A stretch of 64,000 bases of DNA from CAILZL01 sp963791615 (GTDB lineage: Bacteria > Pseudomonadota > Gammaproteobacteria > Steroidobacterales > Steroidobacteraceae): NCBI GenBank assembly GCA_963791615.1, contig CAWBTE010000006.1, forward strand, positions 496,001 to 560,000, read 5' to 3'. The notes beneath the pieces are model-generated. The model was not told where the DNA came from, did no database searches, and saw only the letters and a program-made list of their open reading frames with translations. The position numbers were made by a program, and so were the translations under genes. Of this stretch, positions 57,009-64,000 are shown one piece after another. Numbering within the stretch: the stretch's first letter is position 1; each line of letters begins with the position of its first letter.

Positions 57009-58337
57009 ATGAGTCGCCTGCACGCCTTCAACTTCCGCCAGTGGATCGACGAAAACCGTCAATTTCTGAAGCCGCCCGTGGGTAACCGCTGCGTATTCAG
57101 GGATTCGGAATTCATCATCATGGTGGTGGGCGGACCGAATTCGCGCACCGACTATCACGTCGACCCCAGCGAGGAGTTCTTCTACCAGCTGGAAGGCGAC
57201 ATGGTGCTCAAGACCCAGCAGGACGGTCAGCCTGTGGATGTGTTTATCCGTGAAGGCGATATCTTCCTGCTGCCCGCCAACATGCCGCACTCGCCGCGCC
57301 GCCCTGCCAATACCATCGGGCTGGTGATCGAGCGCACACGGCGAGCGGGCGAAACTGAAGGCCTGGTGTGGTACTGCGAACACTGCAACCACAAGCTGTA
57401 CGAAGAATATCTGCATGTCAGCGATATCGAGACGCAGCTGCAACCGGTGTTCGAGCGTTTCTACAGCTCGCTGGCGCATCGCACCTGCAAACAATGTGGC
57501 GCGGTGGCACCGTGCCGGTCAAGCACAGCTGATGAAGACCCTGCTAGTCTGTGCCTTGAAGTCGCGGGCCAAGCCTATCGGGCAGATGCTGCATCCGCTT
57601 GTGACATTTCCATTCCGTTGCGTTTCAACGAGCCGCAGTTACAGGCCTACGGCGCACCGGCCGCGCGATCCGAGGTGTTCGGTGCTGGCAACTTTGTGGG
57701 TGCAGTAACACAAGGCGGCAGTTGCAATTGCCGCAGCTACCACCTGACGCCGCATTGCAATGGCACGCATACCGAATGTGTTGGTCATATCACGCGCGAT
57801 GCAGTCGCAGTGAATACGCTGGCCTGCAACGGGCTGATGCTGGCGCAACTGATCACCATTGATCCCATTGCCACCAGCAACACGGCGCATGCAACCAACC
57901 GGGTGATCAGTGCAATCTGCCTGCGTACGCAGCTGGCCAGCATCGAACTGGCGCAGGTGTCGGCGCTGATCGTGCGCACGCTGCCCAATGCCAGCGGCAA
58001 ACAATTGCGCAACTATGATGTCGGCAGCAGTCCCGCCTACTTTGAACCCGCCGCACTGGCATGGCTGGCTGAACTTGGCATCGACCACCTGCTGGTGGAT
58101 GTACCGTCGGTGGATCGCATGGATGATGGCGGACATCTGCTGGCGCATCGCGCCTTCTGGGGCATGCCGGTGGGCGAAACGCTGGCCGCGCTGGCCACGC
58201 GCCCGCAGGCCACCATCACTGAGCTGATCTACGTCCCCGAACAGATAGTCGATGGTCGCTACCTGCTCAGCCTGCAACTGGCGCCCTTTGTCGCCGATGC
58301 CACGCCCAGCCGCCCACTGCTGTTTCCCCTGTTATGA
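57009..58337 (+). CDS. fused 3-hydroxyanthranilate dioxygenase and cyclase/formamidase-like protein
   Basis: One open frame of 442 residues joins two enzymes. Residues 1-170 are a complete 3-hydroxyanthranilate 3,4-dioxygenase: FNFRQWIDENRQFLKPPVGN, iron ligands His50, Glu55/56 and His94 (DYHVDPSEEFFYQL; MPHSPRRP), and rubredoxin-like CxxC pairs at 123/126 and 160/163. Residues about 180-442 are a cyclase-family domain (KynB formamidase-like) with CDISIPLRF and metal-site HCNGTHTECVGH. Formamidase makes kynurenine from formylkynurenine. The join near 57505-57545 could be a true fusion, or two genes merged by an indel (a shifted frame ends PVKHS-stop at about 57534). ATG 57009 is chosen to match the dioxygenase N-terminus. 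Confidence 0.8.
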   Translation: MSRLHAFNFRQWIDENRQFLKPPVGNRCVFRDSEFIIMVVGGPNSRTDYHVDPSEEFFYQLEGDMVLKTQQDGQPVDVFIREGDIFLLPANMPHSPRRPANTIGLVIERTRRAGETEGLVWYCEHCNHKLYEEYLHVSDIETQLQPVFERFYSSLAHRTCKQCGAVAPCRSSTADEDPASLCLEVAGQAYRADAASACDISIPLRFNEPQLQAYGAPAARSEVFGAGNFVGAVTQGGSCNCRSYHLTPHCNGTHTECVGHITRDAVAVNTLACNGLMLAQLITIDPIATSNTAHATNRVISAICLRTQLASIELAQVSALIVRTLPNASGKQLRNYDVGSSPAYFEPAALAWLAELGIDHLLVDVPSVDRMDDGGHLLAHRAFWGMPVGETLAALATRPQATITELIYVPEQIVDGRYLLSLQLAPFVADATPSRPLLFPLL

Positions 58338-59632
58338 ACAACGCCCACGCTGTCAACACTAGCTGGCCAACCGACTTTGCCACAGCGATGGCGCTGGATG
58401 CGGCCGATCCACTGGCGCGTTATCGCGATGAGTTTCATATTCCAGTCAATACAGCGGGCGAGCCGCTCACCTATCTGTGTGGACACTCGCTGGGACTGCA
58501 ACCGAAACGTGCCGCCCAGTTGCTGAATGAGGAACTGCAGGTCTGGCAAACCCGGGCCGTCGAGGGTCACTTCAACCACACACGTCCATGGTTGTCGTAT
58601 CACGAATTGCTGACGCCCGGACTGGCCGAGCTGTGTGGCGCCTTGCCGATCGAAGTCGTGGCGATGAATTCGCTGAGCGTGAATTTGCACTTGCTGCTCA
58701 CCAGTTTCTATCGTCCGAATACACAGCGTCACAAGATACTGATTGAAGCCAGCGCTTTTCCTTCGGATCGCTATGCCGTGTGTTCGCAACTGCAACTGCA
58801 TGGCCATGACGCCGATATCAGCCTGATCGAATTGAAGCCACGCGCCGGTGAAGATAGCTTGCGCACTGAAGATATCGTCGCCCTGCTGGAACGCGAAGGT
58901 CAGCGTATCGCCACCGTACTGCTGCCCGGCGTGCAGTATCTCACCGGACAACTGCTGGACATGCCGACCATCACTCGCGTGGCGCAGCAACAGGGTTGCA
59001 CGGTAGGGATTGATCTGGCCCATGCCATCGGCAATGTGCCGTTGCAGCTGCATGACTGGAACATCGATTTCGCGGTGTGGTGCAGCTACAAGTATCTCAA
59101 CAGCGGTCCCGGTTCAATTGGTGGTGTGTTTGTTCATGAGCGGCATGCGCACAACTTTGCCCTGCCGCGTCTGGCGGGCTGGTGGGGCCATGACAAGCAG
59201 TCACGCTTTGCCATGCCACAGCAGTTTGTGCCACTGCCCGGCGCGGAAGGCTGGCAGCTGTCCAATCCACCCATCTTCGCCTGTGCGCCGCTGCTGGCTT
59301 CACTACAGATTTTTCAGGACGCTGGTATCACCGCGCTACGCGAGAAATCAGCACAACTGACCGACTATTTCGTGCATCTCATCAATACCCGGCTTGGCAA
59401 ACAGGTCACGCTGATTACGCCCACTGCCACTGAAGCACGCGGCGCGATGTTATCGCTGCGACTGCGTGCACAGCGCGATCAGGCCAGGACCATTCATGAG
59501 CAGCTGATGCAGCGCGGTTTCAGTTGCGACTGGCGCGAGCCGGATGTGATTCGCGCCACGCCTGCACCGCTATACAACCGTCATGCCGAAGTCTGGCGAT
59601 TTGTTGATACCTTGCACGACCTGTTGCCATGA
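58334..59632 (+). CDS. kynU: kynureninase
   Basis: Kynureninase, 432 residues, a PLP enzyme that cleaves (3-hydroxy)kynurenine to (3-hydroxy)anthranilate and alanine. Family segments: FHIPVNTAGEPLTYLCGHSL, the PLP lysine in FAVWCSYKYLNSGPGSIGG, and LPRLAGWWGHDKQSRFAM. The start overlaps the preceding stop (ATGA), and the stop overlaps the kmo start, so translation of the three genes is coupled. Confidence 0.96.
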   Translation: MNNAHAVNTSWPTDFATAMALDAADPLARYRDEFHIPVNTAGEPLTYLCGHSLGLQPKRAAQLLNEELQVWQTRAVEGHFNHTRPWLSYHELLTPGLAELCGALPIEVVAMNSLSVNLHLLLTSFYRPNTQRHKILIEASAFPSDRYAVCSQLQLHGHDADISLIELKPRAGEDSLRTEDIVALLEREGQRIATVLLPGVQYLTGQLLDMPTITRVAQQQGCTVGIDLAHAIGNVPLQLHDWNIDFAVWCSYKYLNSGPGSIGGVFVHERHAHNFALPRLAGWWGHDKQSRFAMPQQFVPLPGAEGWQLSNPPIFACAPLLASLQIFQDAGITALREKSAQLTDYFVHLINTRLGKQVTLITPTATEARGAMLSLRLRAQRDQARTIHEQLMQRGFSCDWREPDVIRATPAPLYNRHAEVWRFVDTLHDLLP

Positions 59633-61014
59633 GCGAGCAAGCTGCGGTCACGATTCTGGGTGCAGGGCTGGCAGGCAGCCTGATGGCCATTCTGCTGGCC
59701 AAGCGTGGAATTCCGGTGCGGATGCTGGAGCGACGTCCGGATCTGCGCAAGCAACAGCTGTCCGCTGGACGCTCCATCAATCTGGCGCTGGCGGATCGCG
59801 GCATCCATGCATTGAAGATCGCTGGCATATATGAAACCGTCGCACCGCTGCTGATTGCCATGCCCGGTCGCTGCGTGCATGACCTGGGCGGCGCTACGCA
59901 GTTTGTGCGCTATGGGCAGCGCGACCATGAAGTGATTTACTCCATCTCGCGCCCCGGACTGAATGAAGTATTGCTGGATCATGCCGAGCGTATACCCGGC
60001 GTTGAAATTCTGTTTGATCAGGAAGGCGTGGCAGTCGATCTGGCCTCCGGCACGCTTAAACTGCAACGTCATGATGAACTACGCGGGCACGCCGAACATT
60101 TCACACGACTGATTGCGGCTGATGGCTACCAATCCATCATTCGTGACGCATTGCTCGACAGCACCGGCGCCACCGCCAGCACCGATCTGCTGCCACATGG
60201 CTACAAGGAACTGGCTTTGCCCGCCGCCTCAAACGGTCAGCATCAGTTGGATCGACACGCGCTGCACATCTGGCCACGCGGTGGCTTCATGCTGATTGCC
60301 CTGCCGAATCTGGATGGTTCGTTTACCGTCACGCTGTTCCTGCCGTTTGACAGCACGACTCCTGATCAGCCCAGCTTTGCCCATCTACAAACCGCTGCCG
60401 CGATCAATGCCTTCTTCACCGAATATTTTGCGGATGCCCTCAGGCTGATGCCAAATCTCGCCGAGGAATTTCTCGAACACCCCACCGGCAGGATGGTAAC
60501 CGTGCGCAGCCAGTGCTGGACCAATGCCCGCAACACCGTGCTGATCGGCGATGCTGCGCACGCCATCGTGCCCTTCCATGGTCAGGGCATGAACTGCGCC
60601 TTTGAAGATTGCATCGAGCTGGACGCGCTCCTGCAGCAACACGACTTCGGTCTTGCCTGCGAGCTGTTTGAACGGCAGCGCCAACCCAATGCCAACGCCA
60701 TCGCCGACATGGCGCTGGAAAACTACCTCGAAATGCGCGACACCGTGCGTCATCCCGGGTTCCTGCTGCAGAAGGAACTGTCCTTCGAACTGGAACGCCG
60801 CTTCCCGGACCAGTTCATCCCCCGCTATTCGATGGTGATGTTCCACCACGAGATTCCCTATGCAGTGGCATATGAACGCGGACAGATTCAGGCACAACTA
60901 CTGGATGAACTGACCCGCAACGCAGCAGCCATTGAGCAAGTGGATCTGCAACGGGCGGGAGAGCAGGTCAGTGCAAAGCTGAAACAGATCGAGCGCATTC
61001 GGACAGGCAGGTAA
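59629..61014 (+). CDS. kmo: kynurenine 3-monooxygenase
   Basis: Kynurenine 3-monooxygenase, 461 residues, an FAD enzyme converting kynurenine to 3-hydroxykynurenine. Motifs: FAD-binding VTILGAGLAGSLMAILLAKR, QLSAGRSINLALADRGIHAL, and the second FAD motif VLIGDAAHAIVPFHGQGMNC. The C-terminal part lacks a eukaryote-type membrane anchor. It completes a formamidase, kynureninase, KMO and HAAO set that would lead from formylkynurenine to quinolinate. Tryptophan dioxygenase is not in the window. Confidence 0.96.
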   Translation: MSEQAAVTILGAGLAGSLMAILLAKRGIPVRMLERRPDLRKQQLSAGRSINLALADRGIHALKIAGIYETVAPLLIAMPGRCVHDLGGATQFVRYGQRDHEVIYSISRPGLNEVLLDHAERIPGVEILFDQEGVAVDLASGTLKLQRHDELRGHAEHFTRLIAADGYQSIIRDALLDSTGATASTDLLPHGYKELALPAASNGQHQLDRHALHIWPRGGFMLIALPNLDGSFTVTLFLPFDSTTPDQPSFAHLQTAAAINAFFTEYFADALRLMPNLAEEFLEHPTGRMVTVRSQCWTNARNTVLIGDAAHAIVPFHGQGMNCAFEDCIELDALLQQHDFGLACELFERQRQPNANAIADMALENYLEMRDTVRHPGFLLQKELSFELERRFPDQFIPRYSMVMFHHEIPYAVAYERGQIQAQLLDELTRNAAAIEQVDLQRAGEQVSAKLKQIERIRTGR

Positions 61015-61045
61015 TATGAATCAGCCGCTGGCTGCGCCATGAGTA

Positions 61046-61071
61046 TCGTTATATAGTCGTTAATATTACGA
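61046..61071. promoter_or_regulatory. putative ModE operator
   Basis: TCGTTATATAGTCGTTAATA then TTACGA forms an imperfect inverted repeat matching the ModE-box form (TCGTTATATA...TA.ATAACGA). It lies 19 bases before the modE start. This suggests molybdate-dependent autorepression of modE and control of modBCA. Confidence 0.7.
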
Positions 61072-61089
61072 GCTTTTGCGGCCCCGGAT

Positions 61090-61911
61090 ATGGCAAACAT
61101 GGCTAAACCAGAATCAAAAACGCTCCAGATCAACAGCGGTTTATGGCTTGACCGGGCAGGAACCAGTTTTCTCGGCGGCAATCGCATCGCACTGCTTGAA
61201 GGGATTGCACAACATGGCTCCATCAGCAAAGCGGCCAGGGCCATTCCGTTGAGTTACAAGGCGGCTTGGGATGCGGTGGATGCAATGAACAACCTGGCGG
61301 AAAAGCCACTGGTGATCCGCGCCACGGGTGGCCAGCACGGCGGCGGTACGCAGCTCACCGAATATGGCCAGCAAGTGATAAAGCTCTATCGCCAGCTGGA
61401 AACTGGTCAGCAACGGGTGCTCGCACGCATGCAGGCAGAAATCCATGACGCGGATCGACTCAATGATTTACTGAAGGCCATAGCCATGAAAACCAGCGCT
61501 CGCAATCAATTACGCGGCACAATCAAGAGCATCAGAAAAGGCGCAGTCAATGCCGATGTGGTGCTGGACCTGGGCGACGGGCTGGAGATTTTCGCCAACA
61601 TCACCAACGAGGCCATTACCGAACTGGCTTTGAAGCGTAGCCGGGAGGCAATTGCGCTAATCAAATCGAGCTTCGTGCTGTTATCGCCGGATGTCGATAT
61701 CCGCATCAGCGCCAGCAATCGCCTGCCAGGAAAAGTAGCGTCGATCACCACCGGCGCTGTGAACAGCGAAGTAAAACTTCAACTGGCAGGTACGCGCACC
61801 CTGATCGCCATTGTCACCAATGAAAGCCTTAAAACCTTGAAACTGAAAAAAGGCAGTGACTGTTGTGCGCTCATCAACGCTTCAATGATACTCATCGCCG
61901 TGAACGACTGA
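61090..61911 (+). CDS. modE: molybdate-responsive regulator ModE
   Basis: ModE, 273 residues, with an N-terminal winged helix-turn-helix (IALLEGIAQHGSISKAARAI, PLSYKAAWDAVDAMNNL, TGGQHGGGTQLTEYG). Two C-terminal molybdate-binding TOBE domains follow (SARNQLRGTIKSIRKGAVNA; SASNRLPGKVASITTGAVNS). ModE with molybdate represses mod genes and activates molybdoenzyme genes. Two ATGs lie at 61090 and 61099; either is possible. modB starts one base after its stop. Confidence 0.95.
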   Translation: MANMAKPESKTLQINSGLWLDRAGTSFLGGNRIALLEGIAQHGSISKAARAIPLSYKAAWDAVDAMNNLAEKPLVIRATGGQHGGGTQLTEYGQQVIKLYRQLETGQQRVLARMQAEIHDADRLNDLLKAIAMKTSARNQLRGTIKSIRKGAVNADVVLDLGDGLEIFANITNEAITELALKRSREAIALIKSSFVLLSPDVDIRISASNRLPGKVASITTGAVNSEVKLQLAGTRTLIAIVTNESLKTLKLKKGSDCCALINASMILIAVND

Positions 61912-61912
61912 A

Positions 61913-62620
61913 ATGTTCAGCTGGTTATCACTTACTGCCACTGAATCACAGGCCTTGCAACTGAGCCTGAGCGTTGCCCTGCGCAGCGTGCTGTTCAGTC
62001 TGTTACCAGCCATTGCCATTGCCTGGCTGCTGACGCGTCGCCGATTTCCCGGTCGCCTGTTACTGGATGCCATGGTGCATTTGCCCTTGGTCCTGCCTCC
62101 GGTAGTCATCGGCTATCTGCTGCTGTTGCTGTTTGGCGTGCGTGGCCCCATTGGCGCCTGGCTGCACGACAGCTTTGATATGCGTCTGGTGTTCACCAGT
62201 ACTGGCGCAGCGCTGGCCACGGCGGTGATGTCGTTCCCGTTGATGGTGCGATCAATCCGGATCGCGCTGGAAGGCGTGGATCGTGGCCTGGAAGAAGCCG
62301 CGCGCACCTTGGGCGCAGGTGCAGTGGATCGCTTCTGCACCATCACCCTGCCCTTGATGGCGCCGGGGGTACTCGCCGGTGTGGTCACTGCGTTTGCCGC
62401 CGGGCTGGGAGAGTTTGGCGCAGTCATCACCTTCGTCGGCAATGTGCCGGGCGAAACACAAACCTTGCCATTGGCTTTGTATTCCGCCCTGCAGGCACCG
62501 GATGGTGACGCGGTGGCGGCGCATCTGGCCATCCTGTCATGCGTACTGGGACTGGGTGGTTTGCTGCTGGCCGAATGGCTGGCGCGCTCGCTGCGGCGTT
62601 ATCTGGGGCGAGCAGCATGA
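61913..62620 (+). CDS. modB: molybdate ABC transporter permease
   Basis: ModB, 235 residues, the membrane channel subunit. It has about five helices and the permease EAA-type loop LEEAARTLGAGAVDRFCTIT LP. Typical pieces are LLDAMVHLPLVLPPVVIGYL and AFAAGLGEFGAVITFVGNVP. It starts directly after modE, so expression is coupled. Confidence 0.95.
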   Translation: MFSWLSLTATESQALQLSLSVALRSVLFSLLPAIAIAWLLTRRRFPGRLLLDAMVHLPLVLPPVVIGYLLLLLFGVRGPIGAWLHDSFDMRLVFTSTGAALATAVMSFPLMVRSIRIALEGVDRGLEEAARTLGAGAVDRFCTITLPLMAPGVLAGVVTAFAAGLGEFGAVITFVGNVPGETQTLPLALYSALQAPDGDAVAAHLAILSCVLGLGGLLLAEWLARSLRRYLGRAA

Positions 62621-62630
62621 GACAGCAATC

Positions 62631-63752
62631 GTGCTGACCGTACAGCTCAACAAACGTCGCGGTGATTTCAACCTCACGCTGGAGTTCACGGCTGCTGAAT
62701 CCGGTGTGGTCGCGCTGTTCGGGCGCTCCGGCTGTGGCAAAAGCACGGCAGTAAATCTGATCGCTGGCCTGCTGCAACCCGACGCAGGTTTCATCAAGCT
62801 GGGCGACGAAGTGCTGGTGGATACCGCGCAACGAATCAACCTGCCGGCTGAACAGCGACGCATCGGCTATGTATTCCAGGATGCGCGCCTGTTTCCGCAT
62901 TACACGGTACTGGGCAATCTGCGCTATGGCTTGCAGCGTTCGCACCAGCAGCAACCGGGCATTGCATTCGATACGGTGGTGGAACTGCTTGGGCTGGCCA
63001 CCTTGCTGCAACGTCGGCCACCGCAACTCTCCGGTGGCGAGCAACAACGGGTGGCGCTGGGCCGTGCGTTATTGTCACAGCCGCGCCTGCTGCTGCTGGA
63101 CGAACCCCTTGCCTCGCTGGATCTGGCGCGTCGTGCAGAGGTGCTGCCTTATCTCGAACGGGTACGCGATCAGCTCAGGATTCCGATGGTGTACGTCAGC
63201 CATCAGTTTGAAGAGGTGTTGCATTTGGCCACGCAGGTGGTGCTCATGCAGCAGGGCCGAGTACTGGCGCAAGGTGACCTGCCCGACATCAGCCTGCAAC
63301 CGGAGCTACGCGAACTGGTCGGCGCCGAAGCACTGGGTGCGGTAGTCGAAGGCATCGTGCATGACATTGATCACCACACCGGTCTGGCGCGAGTTGCCAT
63401 AGGTCATGGCCATATCAACGTGGATGCACAGGCACTACAACCGGGACAGCGTGTGCGTCTGCAACTGCTGGCGCGTGATCTGATCCTGGCGCTTGCGCCG
63501 CCACAGGGTCTGAGCGTACGCAACATGCTGCCGGGCCGGATCACCAGACTGACGCCTGATGAACGGCATGCCATGCTGGTAACCCTTGATGTAGGCGGTG
63601 TGAGCCTGATCGCACGGGTAACCGCCAGCGCCGCCACTGAACTGCAACTGCGCAGTGGGCTGTCCCTGTGGGTGCTGATCAAGGCGGTGACCCTGCGTGG
63701 CCATGTATATCCTGGCGCTGCTTTTTCTCAGTCACTGACCAGAGTCAGTTAA
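62631..63752 (+). CDS. modC: molybdate ABC transporter ATP-binding protein
   Basis: ModC, 373 residues. It shows Walker A (ALFGRSGCGKSTAVNLIAGL), signature PPQLSGGEQQRVALGRALL, Walker B LLLLDEPLASLDL and the switch histidine YVSHQFEEVL. A C-terminal MOP/TOBE domain (about 295-365; NMLPGRITRLTPDERHAMLV) can bind molybdate. GTG 62631 begins the conserved LTVQLNKRRGDFNL. It follows modB by 10 bases. Confidence 0.95.
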   Translation: MLTVQLNKRRGDFNLTLEFTAAESGVVALFGRSGCGKSTAVNLIAGLLQPDAGFIKLGDEVLVDTAQRINLPAEQRRIGYVFQDARLFPHYTVLGNLRYGLQRSHQQQPGIAFDTVVELLGLATLLQRRPPQLSGGEQQRVALGRALLSQPRLLLLDEPLASLDLARRAEVLPYLERVRDQLRIPMVYVSHQFEEVLHLATQVVLMQQGRVLAQGDLPDISLQPELRELVGAEALGAVVEGIVHDIDHHTGLARVAIGHGHINVDAQALQPGQRVRLQLLARDLILALAPPQGLSVRNMLPGRITRLTPDERHAMLVTLDVGGVSLIARVTASAATELQLRSGLSLWVLIKAVTLRGHVYPGAAFSQSLTRVS

Positions 63753-63760
63753 CTGCTCAC

Positions 63761-64000
63761 ATGAAACCTCTCAAACATCTTGCTGCATTACTGCTATCCA
63801 CGTTGTTCGTCATTCAGGCACATGCGACTGAAACCACTTCCCCACCCTTACTGGTGTACGCCGCAGCCTCACTGACCGACGTACTGGAAGAACTGGGTAC
63901 GACTTACCAGAAAACCAGCGGCCAGACTGTCAAGTTCTCCTTCGCCTCCAGCGCCACGCTGGCTCGCCAGATCGAAGCAGGCGCCAAAGCCGACGTCTTT
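63761..64000 (+). CDS. modA: molybdate-binding periplasmic protein (3' end beyond window)
   Basis: The first 80 codons of ModA, the periplasmic molybdate receptor. The signal peptide (HLAALLLSTLFVIQAHA) is followed by the family start PLLVYAASLTDVLEELGTTY and FSFASSATLARQIEAGAKAD. It is placed last in modEBCA, whereas modA is usually first of modABC. It follows modC by 8 bases. Confidence 0.93.
   Translation, partial: MKPLKHLAALLLSTLFVIQAHATETTSPPLLVYAAASLTDVLEELGTTYQKTSGQTVKFSFASSATLARQIEAGAKADVF

Noticed and set aside
56904..57494. An upstream extension of the 56316-56903 minus-strand gene.
   Set aside because: It is antisense to the dioxygenase domain, and a ribosome binding site with a signal peptide begins at 56903.

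Overview
The window is about 64 kb of moderately GC-rich chromosomal DNA from a Gram-negative bacterium, most likely an environmental gammaproteobacterium. The block amgK-murU / lptD-surA-pdxA-rsmA-apaG-apaH follows gammaproteobacterial order. Four TonB-dependent receptors, many Tat- or Sec-exported enzymes and a kynurenine operon suggest an oligotroph with broad catabolism, of the Steroidobacter/Nevskia kind. The genus is not determined. No rRNA, tRNA or CRISPR array was seen.

Layout: (1) 1-9281 looks like a gallate/tannin utilisation locus: a TonB receptor, a LysR regulator, a fused gallate-type extradiol dioxygenase, a tannase-like secreted esterase, an AAHS-family aromatic-acid permease and an exported hydrolase. 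(2) 9428-12259 encodes a three-part flavin dehydrogenase (Tat small subunit, GMC subunit with an FeS motif, cytochrome c), then a giant membrane protein with a spermidine-synthase-like domain. (3) 15796-25868 holds two close TonB-receptor paralogues, a creatininase-family enzyme and its decayed copy, a remnant of a type-B carboxylesterase, a CE1-type esterase and an NHL beta-propeller. (4) 26077-31306 holds exported small enzymes (dienelactone hydrolase, lactonase-type propeller, GlcG-like protein, F420-reductase-like Rossmann protein, DUF6152). (5) 31300-33700 is a small accessory island with two ORF6N genes, a transposase remnant and unusual perfect palindromes. (6) 33728-42095 is core metabolism: monomeric isocitrate dehydrogenase, a PLP enzyme, a pyruvate-dehydrogenase-type E1a-E1b-E2 operon and phosphoglycerate mutase.

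(7) 42213-46163 is a TPP-riboswitch-controlled thiamine salvage operon: TonB receptor, YkoF-like thiamine-binding protein, PnuC-type permease and a ThiK/choline-kinase-like phosphotransferase. (8) 46327-56903 holds phzF, the murU-amgK peptidoglycan recycling pair and the divergent outer-membrane biogenesis and maintenance cluster. (9) 57009-61014 is a kynurenine operon whose first gene appears to fuse 3-hydroxyanthranilate dioxygenase to a cyclase/formamidase domain. (10) 61046-64000 is a molybdate locus in the order modE-modB-modC-modA behind a ModE-type operator.

A strong caveat applies throughout. Many genes between about 4.5 and 36 kb, plus lptD near 50 kb, are broken by one-base frameshifts although both halves are well conserved. 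Isocitrate dehydrogenase has at least six breaks and lptD is normally essential, so most breaks are probably assembly or sequencing indels rather than true pseudogenes. Genes with such breaks are given as one feature and the likely break position is stated.
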